64,000 nt of DNA. Source: Pictodentalium vernedei. Lineage: Eukaryota; Mollusca; Scaphopoda; Dentaliida; Dentaliidae. The stretch is taken from contig CM062290.1 in NCBI GenBank assembly GCA_031216915.1, positions 253,710,581 through 253,774,580 on the forward strand. Reading direction: 5' to 3'. Position 1 is the first letter of the stretch, and each line of letters begins with the position of its first letter. The notes below the pieces were generated by a model. The model made no database searches, was not told the origin of the DNA, and saw only the letters and a program-made list of their open reading frames with translations. The position numbers were made by a program, and so were the translations under genes. Shown here piece by piece: positions 55,623 through 64,000 of the stretch.

Positions 55623-57059
55623 TTACCGGCTGTGGTCCCCTACCCCCCTTTTCTCCAAAAAAGGCCCAGCCACCTGTAAGATTTTTTGGCCCAACAGGTC
55701 TGTACCCATCCTACTTAAATGCAATCCGTCTCGCCCATACAACTCTCCTTGTCCCCAGAATGAATCCCAGTGGTCAATGAAATGTACTCCCAAGTCTTTG
55801 CAGTGCTCTTCCAGCTCCTCGTTTAGTGCCATAATCCGCGAGTTCCTCTCATTCCCACCACCCATAACGGGGAGCACCCCTGAAACGATGATCCGAGCAT
55901 TCCTGCTAAGTAGCTTACTAATTAGGTCCTTGTATGTGTCCACCAAACGAACTGATTTCCTCTCCCTGATGTTATTGGTCCCCACATGTAATACCACTAC
56001 CGGATCAGGCCCCGACCCAGCTACAATACCGTCCACTCTATCCCTCAGGTCCTCCACTTTAGCTCCCGGAAAGCACAGAACTGTTCTATTTTTACTGTCC
56101 GGACCACAGACAACCTTGTCGATCCCCCGAACTATGCTACTTCCCGCAACCACCAACTTACTTTTGGACCTCGCCCTATTTATCTCCTCTAGTCTCCTAT
56201 TGTTTACAGCGTCCTCTTCCTCTCCAACAGCCCCACTCGGAATCAATATCGGTATCGGTATCTTTGACCTAGGATTACTCCTATCCTTGTCCCTCCGTCT
56301 CTTTCCAGGCCCTGAGCTACCTGGACTACTCCCCTGGTCTTCCCCCGGATCCCTCCTCCTTTTTCCTGGCCTAGACCCCAAGCTACTATCTGTTGCAACT
56401 ACCTCCATCTCCTCCTCTGTCTCTTCCGAACCGAGCACATCAAATCTGTTTCTGGTGCTGCACTCCCCACTGCCTTTGGACTTTACACCCCTATCTACCT
56501 GCTTCTCTGGCCCCCCTTTCCTACCACTTTTGGTAGTCCACGCCAAACGCTTTACAGCATTGCTCCGGCCTGGGCCCCCCTCATCTGTCCTACGTACTTT
56601 TCTAGCAGCCCCCACCTCATCACCTACCTCATTTACATCAAAGGTTCTACCCCCATGTTTCCTCTTGGAACCACCGACAACCTTCCATCCTTCTCGGAAA
56701 GCCACTTTCACAGGCGTAACTCCAGACAGCCCCGCCCTACCAAGTTTTCCCTTCAGCTCAGCAATCTCCCCCTCAAACTTAACAATCGTCTCAAGTAGGC
56801 GGAGGATTTCCTGACAGTTTGCACATACCTCTCCATATCCCATCGAGCGACAGTCCCCATACATCATAGAACACTGTTTACAAACTTCAAGCCCAATATC
56901 GCCATCGGTGGCCCCACCAACCCGGCTCTGACCGACACCCCCAGTGACCTCTGTCTGCACACCAATACTTACTCCGTTGGCACCGTTGACCTGGACCGCG
57001 ATATTACACGTATTTACCTCCATACTTACCTCCGTCTGAACAGACTTGCTCGCCATCAT
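55623..57059 (-). CDS. LINE-B ORF1: PHD-like zinc finger plus SGNH esterase (about 478 aa)
   Basis: The open frame extends to 57149, but I start at the Met codon at 57059 because the related LINE-A protein aligns from there (SVQTEVSMEV). Numbered from the longer frame (508 aa): a Cys cluster (90, 93, 100, 109, 112) fits a PHD/treble-clef finger. A short coiled coil (FEGEIAELKGKLG) and a charged, low-complexity linker follow. An SGNH hydrolase domain lies at about 331-500, with GSSIVRG at 336-342 (nucleophile Ser), GTNN at 390-393, VSGVLPV, and Asp474 and His477 in DGLHLS. PHD and esterase domains in ORF1 are known from CR1-like LINEs. The protein probably binds RNA and may act on lipids or acyl groups; its substrate is unknown. 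Confidence 0.95.
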   Translation of the reverse strand: MMASKSVQTEVSMEVNTCNIAVQVNGANGVSIGVQTEVTGGVGQSRVGGATDGDIGLEVCKQCSMMYGDCRSMGYGEVCANCQEILRLLETIVKFEGEIAELKGKLGRAGLSGVTPVKVAFREGWKVVGGSKRKHGGRTFDVNEVGDEVGAARKVRRTDEGGPGRSNAVKRLAWTTKSGRKGGPEKQVDRGVKSKGSGECSTRNRFDVLGSEETEEEMEVVATDSSLGSRPGKRRRDPGEDQGSSPGSSGPGKRRRDKDRSNPRSKIPIPILIPSGAVGEEEDAVNNRRLEEINRARSKSKLVVAGSSIVRGIDKVVCGPDSKNRTVLCFPGAKVEDLRDRVDGIVAGSGPDPVVVLHVGTNNIRERKSVRLVDTYKDLISKLLSRNARIIVSGVLPVMGGGNERNSRIMALNEELEEHCKDLGVHFIDHWDSFWGQGELYGRDGLHLSRMGTDLLGQKILQVAGPFLEKRGVGDHSR

Positions 57060-57975
57060 CAAGACAAAATTACGCGATCGGACAGGGAAAATTGTAAACA
57101 CGCGACAAAAGGCAACGAATGACGAACCGTTCGACAACTTAGCGCTCACAGTTTTATTTAAGGCCTCCTAACTTTGTCCCAGTTACTATACTAAACTAAC
57201 TCCCCACAAAGTTGAATACAATAACCTGAAAATGAAATATATATGATTAGTAAATAATAAAAATACTTAATTTCGATTCGTAACCAAGGAGACTTCTTCT
57301 GTATACTTGCGGATCGAGATACCAAATTAAATTGTCAGAGGTAATGAGACACACAAGCAGTAACAATCAGCACCATTCGGGCCAGAATTCTTGGGAAAAT
57401 TCATTTAGGGGAAGTAACTCTAAACTTCCAATGGTTTTTTCAACCCGAACTTTTATTTCAGCGTATTTATTGTACAGGTACACCTATCGGCATAGAGTTC
57501 GTTGAACGCACTAAGATGTTTGGCCAACCAGATTATATAGATGTCAGATTCAAGGCAGATAACGACAGATTTCTGGATAAATGCATATAAAGCAAAAGTA
57601 CTTTCGATGAGCGGTCAAAAGTGACACCTCCGTTGTATCGATTTATTGGTTGGCCACTCTCAAAAATTTCTACAAGTTAATTTGAAGTTTCGCCCGAGTC
57701 GCGTTGTGCTTCAACGGCAGTCTATTCGAAGTTTCACGATCGAATATTTTACGTCTCATTAATTTGATGGGATTTATTATTTTCAATATTAACTCCGGTA
57801 ACTGAGTGTGTTAGAAGTGTTCTTAGAATGTATAAATAGTTCTTTCTGTACTGACTAATTTAAACACCAAGCTGCAATAGGCGCATGTGTTCTAGAGTTA
57901 TTCCCCTGAGTGTACCCCTTTTCTGGGGTCAGGGTCTTTTCGGCCTCGGGAACATTCGGCCCCAGGTAATTTTCC

Positions 57976-58011
57976 GGGAACATTCGGCCTCAGTCGAGGC
58001 CGAATGTTCCC
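57976..58011. repeat. Perfect 16-bp hairpin made of two inverted GGCCGAATGTTCCC motifs
   Basis: GGGAACATTCGGCCTC, a 4-base loop AGTC, then GAGGCCGAATGTTCCC. It forms the left sub-terminal part of the 57926 insertion. Confidence 0.95.
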
Positions 58012-59281
58012 ATTTTTGAGGCCGAATGTTCCCACTTTTGACAGAAAATTTCTGAGTTTGGAAGTTGAAAAGTAACTTTCAAAAATATTTTTTTAGTTCA
58101 TTTTGTTGTGTTTTTTTTTAAAGAATAATCTATACGGCGTACCTATCTTTATTGAAATATAATATCCATTGTATAAAATCCACTGTATTGAATAACAGAA
58201 CAGAATGAAAATATATATATCAAAGTAATTTTTACATAGTAAAGAATATAATTCACTGGAGAGTCGAGACCTTTCAAGACTTTACCATACTCGAGTTGGT
58301 AATAGGCATTCGAATGATTTTTCTCATAATTGGTATCACTGAATTCTGTGATTTTAGCGTACTTGCAACTTGTTGTTGTTTTAGTTGCTTTGATGTTGTG
58401 ATCAAAGCTCACCGTGTTCTTGCTCATCCGGGAAAGCGATAAGCTAATCACACTTGTTATTACAGCAGCTTTTTTACTTTTCCTCACACATCAAAGGATG
58501 TGATGACGCTGTTTTTGCATGTGATTATCTTCAATTATTAGTTAACCACCTCCACTGAACTTGTTTTTTATGCAAAAAGTATATAATGGGTTTAAAAAAT
58601 GGAACATCACATCGCGATGGTAGAGGTTTGAGTTCCACCATCGCCAAACTGGAACCCAATAGAGCCCACTCTCTAATAGTCTTAATGGCGTTGAAGGTTT
58701 GGTCTTTGACAATCTATCACTCCAATGCAAACTGCCGGGAATTCTAACCGCGTGCATACCCCTTCAGACCCAATTTGAGGCAATAGGAAAGCTAGGCCTG
58801 TGTGATCTAAGATCCAAGTGAAATAAAATAAGGCTAACCGGGTCGCAAGGGATTTGTAAATCCCACATCGTCCCTGCGCGCCTTCGGCGCGCTAAAACCT
58901 TTCATTCATTCAACATCACATCGCGGCTAAACCTCCTTCCTTCTACTCCTTTGCCACGCTCAGACTAAACACCAACTCACACACTGTCACCGAGGGTCGA
59001 AAGGGGCCCGTTCCCCAAATCGTCCCTGCGCGCGTTTGGCGCGCGAAAGCATTTCTTTCGAACATCACATAAGCCCTTAAATTTGCCATCGCACAACATT
59101 ATATTCTGGCTCGCCACCATGGTGGGAATCAAGCCTCTACCATCGCCAAACTGGAACCGAATAAAGCCCACTCTCTGATAGTCTTACTGGCGTTGAGGGA
59201 TTGATTATTGACAATCTATCACTCCAACAAATGATCTCTGCTACCTAAACCGCGTCTATCTTAGTCTTTTAACCCGACCCG

Positions 59282-59374
59282 GGGCCGAATGTTCCCAGGC
59301 TGAATGTTCCCAGGCCGAATGTTCCCGGGGGCCGAATGTTCCCAGGCCGAAAGTTCCCGAAGCCGAATGTTCCC
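59282..59374 (+). repeat. Six-copy tandem array of GGCCGAATGTTCCC
   Basis: Copies start about every 15-17 bp; four are exact or nearly so, one reads GGCTGAATG and one GGCCGAAAG. It forms the right end of the 57926 insertion and is complementary to the first two motifs at the left end. Confidence 0.93.
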
Positions 59375-59840
59375 GTTGCCCTTTTCTGAAGGGAGCAATT
59401 GTTCTTCATGTTTGTGATAGTCGTCGTCGCCCGCTGCCCACCCCACCCAAATATTGGTCCAATGTAATTTTCGCACAGCATAGAGCCCCAAAGGGGTCTC
59501 AGATATTGGGGCTACACACTCTAAAAATGCCTCAGATTCGTTCTTGGAGCACTAAATTTTTCTCAGGGTATGCGGGAGGAGACTAGTCCTAACTGTAAGA
59601 TCTTTGTTCGTCGTCCCCTCCTCCCACGTCCCTCAGGGATGTGGGAGAATGGACAACCCCCGAGTGACCCTAGTTCGGACCAGGGGAAGCTCCCAAAATC
59701 CCACATAACAGCGTTTCAAATCCTGCTATCCAGTATAGGAACTTTTCATAAGGCCTCGGATTCTTCGGAGAACTGAATGTGGCAAAACTTTTCTCGGAGT
59801 GTGGGGGTGGTGGGGGGGGGGGGGGTAAACCTAATACTAA

Positions 59841-59919
59841 CTAGGACCCTCCGGTTGTTGCTCCTCCTCCCACTTTCACCCTGGAAGTGGGAGGAGAGGC
59901 AACGGCCGGAGGGTTCTAG
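59841..59919. repeat. Long hairpin inside each SatA unit
   Basis: CTAGGACCCTCCGG plus TTGCTCCTCCTCCCACTT pair with AAGTGGGAGGAGAGGCAA plus CCGGAGGGTTCTAG around a CACCCTGG-type loop. The same hairpin is at about 61567-61645 and, altered, at 63290-63380. Copy c inserted into the CTCCTC of this arm at 37664. Confidence 0.85.
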
Positions 59920-62900
59920 GTACGACTAGGGGAGATCCCCACCGAAACTCCACACAACGGCCATTCATATATCATATCTGCTCCCCTGCCCCCCCCCCCC
60001 CTCCACCAACAAACATTTTATTATTATTGTATTGTAATTTATTATTTCATAACCGCTCTTTGGTGCAGACATCGCGGGATCTTGGTTTTGTCTGATTACT
60101 ACTTTTGTTAAGATTGCTGTTTTGACTTATCCAGCCACTATTTTTTCTTGACCCTAAATCTGTCGCGTTCCCCTGTTTGAGAGCATCGCCATTCTGTTTG
60201 TTTATGAATGACGTAGACACCTTATGGGAATCCCGGATATTTGCCCCCTGTTGCATTTTTCAAGAAAACGGACATTCGCCTCGTACGTATATTTGGCCCG
60301 AAGACATTTGCCCCGGTATTAAAAATCAGTATAGGACAATTGCTCAGAATAGATTTATCGATTGAAAACTGACATTTACCCCGGAAAATAATAAGGAAGA
60401 TGCTGAAGTTTAAAAGCGGTTTGCCACGGCCAGTCATGAATACTCTTAATTGTGAGCTGTGAATCGATAGCTTTCTTTCATGTATCTATTGATTAACCCA
60501 TTTAATGCATGCCAAATTAAATTGTCAAAGGTAATGAGACACACAAGCAGGTACAATCAGCACCATTCGGGCCAGAATTCTTGGGAAAATTCATTCAGGG
60601 GAAGTAACTCTAAACTTTCAATGCTTTTTTTCATCCCGAACATTTATTTCAGCGTATTTATTGTACAGAAACACCTATCGGCATAGAGTTCGTGGAACAC
60701 ACTAAGACGTTTGGTCAACCAGATTATATAGACGTCAGATTGAATGCATATAACGACAGATTTCTGGATAAATGCACATAAAGCAAAATTACTTTCGATG
60801 AGCTGTCAAAAGTGACACCTCCGTTGTATCGATTTATTGGTTGGCCACTCTCAAGAATTTCTACAAGTTTATTCGAAGTTTCGCCCGAGTTGCATTATGC
60901 TTCAACGGCAGTCGATTTGAAGTTTCACGATCGAATATTTTACGTCTCATTAATTTAATGGGATTTATTATTTTCAATATAAACTCCGGTAACTGAATTT
61001 GTTAGCAGTATTCTTAGAATGTATTAATAGTTCTTACCGTACTGACTAATTGAAACACCAAACTGCAATAGGCGCACGTCTTCTAGAGTTATTCCCCTGA
61101 GTGTACCCCTTTTCTGAAGGGAGCAATTGTTCTTCATGTTTGTGATAGTCGTCGTCGCCGCTGCCCACCCCCACCCAAATATTGGTCCAATGTAATTTTC
61201 GCACAACATAAAGGCCCAAAGGGGGTCTCAGATATTGGGGCTACACACTCTAAAAATGCCTCAGATTCGTTCTTGGAGCACTAAATTTTCTCAGGGTATG
61301 CGGGAGGAGACCAGTCCTAACTGTAAGATCTTTGTTCGTCGTCCCCTCCTCCCACGTCCCTCAGGGATGTGGGAGAATGGACAACCCCCGAGGGACCCTA
61401 GTTCGGACCAGGGGAAGCTCCCAAAATCCCACATAACAGCGTTTCAAATCCTGCTATCCAGTATAGGAACTTTTCATAAGGCCTCGGATTCTTCGGAGAA
61501 CTGAATGTGGCAAAACTTTTCTCGGAGTGTGGGGGTGGGGGGGGGGGGGGTAAACCTAATACTAACTAGGACCCTCCGGTTGTTGCTCCTCCTCCCACTT
61601 TCACCCTGGAAGTGGGAGGAGAGGCAACGGCCGGAGGGTTCTAGGTACGACTAGGGGAGATCCCCACCGAAACTCCACACAACGGCCATTCATATATCAT
61701 ATCTGCTCCCCTGCCCCCCCCCCCCCCTCCACCAACAAACATTTTATTATTATTGTATTGTAATTTATTATTTCATAACCGCTCTTTGGTGCAGACATCG
61801 CGGGATCTTGGTTTTGTCTGATTACTACTTTTGTTAAGATTGCTGTTTTGACTTATCCAGCCACTATTTGTTCTTTACCCTAAATCTGTCGCGTTCCCCT
61901 GTTTGAGAGCATCGCCATTCTGTTTGTTTATGAATGCCGCAGACACCTTATGGGAATCCCGGATATTTGCCCCCTGTTGCATTTTTCAAGAAAACGGACA
62001 TTCGCCTCGTACGTATATTTGGCCCGAAGACATTTGCCCCGGTATTAAAAATCAGTATAGGACAATTGCTCAGAATAGATTTATAGATTGAAAACTGACA
62101 TTTACCCCGGAAAATAATAAGGAAGATGCTGAAGTTTAAAAGCGGTTTGCCACGGCCAGTCATGAATACTCTTAATTGTGAGCTGTGAATCGATAGCTTT
62201 CTTTCATGTATCTATTGATTAACCCATTTAATGCATGCCAAATTAAATTGTCAAAGGTAATGAGACACACAAGCAGGTACAATCAGCACCATTCGGGCCA
62301 GAATTCTTGGGAAAATTCATTCAGGGGAAGTAACTCTAAACTTTCAATGCTTTTTTTCATCCCGAACATTTATTTCAGCGTATTTATTGTACAGAAACAC
62401 CTATCGGCATAGAGTTTGTGGAACACACTAAGACGTTTGGTCAACCAGATTATATAGACGTCAGATTGAATGCATATAACGACAGATTTCTGGATAAATG
62501 CACATAAAGCAAAATTACTTTCGATGAGCTGTCAAAAGTGACACCTCCGTTGTATCGATTTATTGGTTGGCCACTCTCAAGAATTTCTACAAGTTTATTC
62601 GAAGTTTCGCCCGAGTTGCATTATGCTTCAACGGCAGTCGATTTGAAGTTTCACGATCGAATATTTTGCGTCTCATTAATTTAATGGGATTTATTATTTT
62701 CAATATAAACTCCGGTAACTGAATTTGTTAGCAGTATTCTTAGAATGTATTAATAGTTCTTACCGTACTGACTAATTGAAACACCAAACTGCAATAGGCG
62801 CACGTCTTCTAGAGTTATTCCCCTGAGTGTACCCCTTTTCTGAAGGGAGCAATTGTTCTTCATGTTTGTGATAGTCGTCGTCGCCGCTGCCCACCCCCAC

Positions 62901-64000
62901 CCAAATATTGGTCCAATGTAATTTTCGCACAACATAAAGGCCCAAAGGGGGTCTCAGATATTGGGGCTACACACTCTAAAAATGCCTCAGATTCGCTCTT
63001 GGAGCACTGAATTTTCTCAGGGTATGCGAGAGGAGACTAGTCCTAACTATAAGATCTTTGATCGTAGTCCCCTCCTCCCACATCGCTCAGGGATGCGGGA
63101 GAATGGACAACACCAGTGGGTTCCTAGTTAGGACCAAGGGAAGCTCCCAAAATCCCACATAACAGCGTTTCAAATCCTGCTATCCAGTATAGGGACTTTT
63201 CATAAGGCCTCGGATTCTTCGGAGAACTGAATGTGGCAAAACTTTTCTCGGAGTGTGGGGGTGGCGGAGGGGGTAAAGCCAATACTATCTAGGACCCTTC
63301 GGCTGTTGCTCCTCCTCCCACTTTCACCCTGGATGTGCATCGGAGGAGAGGCAACGGCAGGAGGGTCCTAGGTAGGACTAGGGGAGATCCCCACCGAAAC
63401 TTCACACAGCGGCCATTCCTATATCATATCTGCCCCCTGCCCCCCCCCCCCCTCCACCAACAAAAAAGTGATTAGGATACCCTATTACAGATTCCTTGAT
63501 ACGAACCTAGGCGCAGGTGCAATGATGACAACTATATGTTGTGTAGTGTTTCTACTGAAGGTTCCAAACATTTTATTATTATTGTATTGTAATTTGTTAT
63601 TTCATAACCGCTCTTTGGTGCAGACATCGCGGGATCTTGGTTTTGTCTGATTACTACTTTTGTTAAGATTGCTGTTTTGACTTATCCAGCCACTATTTTT
63701 TGTTGACACTAAATCTGTCGCGTTCCCCTGTTTGAGAGCATCGCCATTCTGTTTGTTTATGAATGCCGTAGACACCTTATGGGAATCCCGGATATTTGCC
63801 CCCGGTTGCATTTTTCAAGAAAACGGACATTCGCCCCGTACGTATATTTGGCCCGAAGACATTTGCCCCGGTATTAAAAATCAGTATAGGACAATTGCTC
63901 AGAATAGATTTATCGATTGAAAACTGACATTTACCCCGGAAAATAACAAGGAAGATGCTGAAGTTTAAAAGCGGTTGGCCACGGTCAGTCATGGATACTC

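Larger units (their letters stand above)
52085..57319 (-). mobile_element. LINE-B, full-length two-ORF non-LTR retrotransposon, both ORFs open
   Basis: About 5.2 kb, minus strand. A 5' leader (57319 down to 57060) precedes ORF1. ORF2 follows after 44 bp, then a short 3' end with a (TTA)n-type tail (52085-52096 on the plus strand as ATAATAATAATA). It sits inside a SatA unit, with the flanks at 52084 and 57320 continuing each other, so the insertion boundaries are known to a few bases. A clear long target duplication is not visible (at most ATAC). ORF1 with PHD-like and esterase domains is described for CR1-like LINEs, so I place it in or near the CR1/L2 group. Confidence 0.93.
57926..59378. 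mobile_element. 1453-bp insertion with GGCCGAATGTTCCC motif arrays at both ends
   Basis: The 10-bp sequence CCCTTTTCTG is present on both sides (57916-57925 and 59379-59388) but once in the uninterrupted unit at about 61107-61116, so this is an exact insertion. Near the left end are four copies of GGGAACATTCGGCC or its complement (57948, 57976, 57998, 58020). Near the right end six copies run in one orientation (59282-59374). The interior holds two related ~90-bp blocks (58630 and 59132; CATCGCCAAACTGGAACC) and two family S stem-loops (58839, 58992). No transposase. A 9-11-bp duplication would suit a Mutator-like element; I know no named family with these ends. Confidence 0.9.
57320..64000 (+). 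repeat. SatA tandem repeat, unit about 1.73 kb
   Basis: The landmark CCAAATTAAATTGTCA is at about 57321, 60508 and 62234. The last two are 1726 bp apart. The first spacing is 3187 bp because of a 1453-bp insertion plus its 10-bp duplication, leaving about 1724 bp. The third unit is about 106 bp longer because it keeps a block (63464-63570) lost from units 1 and 2. Units are very similar to each other. The array runs off the window's end. No reading frame over about 90 codons is present, and no known domain. Diverged single copies are at 12845, 37444/39137, 45661 and 51990. Confidence 0.95.

Noticed and set aside
52478-56814. Long plus-strand open frames opposite LINE-B (up to 445 codons at 55477-56814, 294 codons at 53915-54799)
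   Set aside because: They are antisense shadows of the LINE ORFs, with low-complexity Ser/Pro/Leu composition and no domain.

Overview
This is an invertebrate-type animal genome window made almost entirely of mobile and repetitive DNA. No host gene can be called with confidence. Every protein I recognise belongs to a eukaryotic mobile element: APE-type non-LTR retrotransposons, a Gypsy-like LTR retrotransposon, a Tc1/mariner element, a tyrosine-recombinase remnant and a decayed Polinton/Maverick. The LINE ORF1 with a PHD-like finger plus SGNH esterase, the tRNA-derived SINEs, the (TCCG)n-rich repeats and the repeated G/C homopolymers fit a marine invertebrate. I cannot name the phylum from sequence alone.

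Layout. 1-6970: a 3.1-kb unit repeated head to tail (2.25 copies), ending in a 100-N gap (6971-7070). 7.1-12.8 kb: an inverted-repeat element, short tandem arrays, a Tc1 pseudo-transposon (9291-10765), a truncated LINE 3' end split by a SINE, and a nine-unit palindromic array. 12.8-15.4 kb: dispersed repeats. 15.4-19.9 kb: a decayed LINE ('LINE-C', minus strand) split by a 1958-bp terminal-inverted-repeat element with a 6-bp target duplication. 19.9-22.9 kb: low-complexity repeats. 23.0-25.0 kb: a tyrosine-recombinase remnant and Polinton genes (minus strand: a conserved Polinton protein, a small virion-protein-like gene, the packaging ATPase). 25.1-31.1 kb: a Gypsy-like LTR element with LTRs, gag, protease and integrase tail but no reverse transcriptase, carrying a SINE. 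31.4-35.2 kb: Polinton genes on the plus strand (minor capsid-like, major capsid, adenain-like protease, an unknown lysine/proline-rich protein, an IAP with BIR and RING). 35.3-45.7 kb: more copies of the terminal-inverted-repeat family, hairpin elements and dispersed repeats. 45.9-50.9 kb: LINE-A, decayed. 52.1-57.3 kb: LINE-B, same family, both ORFs open. 57.3-64.0 kb: tandem 1.73-kb repeat ('SatA'), one unit carrying a 1453-bp insertion with a 10-bp target duplication.

The most notable signal is a family of elements with AGTAGTA...TACTACT ends and 6-bp target duplications at both complete copies (16673-18630 and 37670-39136), plus three partial copies. Ends beginning AG and 6-bp duplications are hallmarks of Polintons, and one partial copy (ending 36153) lies just beyond the Polinton capsid/protease/IAP block. 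I infer that these are short non-autonomous Polinton derivatives. Their inverted repeats carry CRE-, E-box-, NRF1- and YY1-like sites. Three insertions can be read against an empty site or intact unit within the window (elements at 16673, 37670 and 57926), which makes their boundaries unusually secure.

The Polinton genes are broken by frameshifts and stops, so the locus looks dead. LINE-B is the only element that looks capable of making its proteins.
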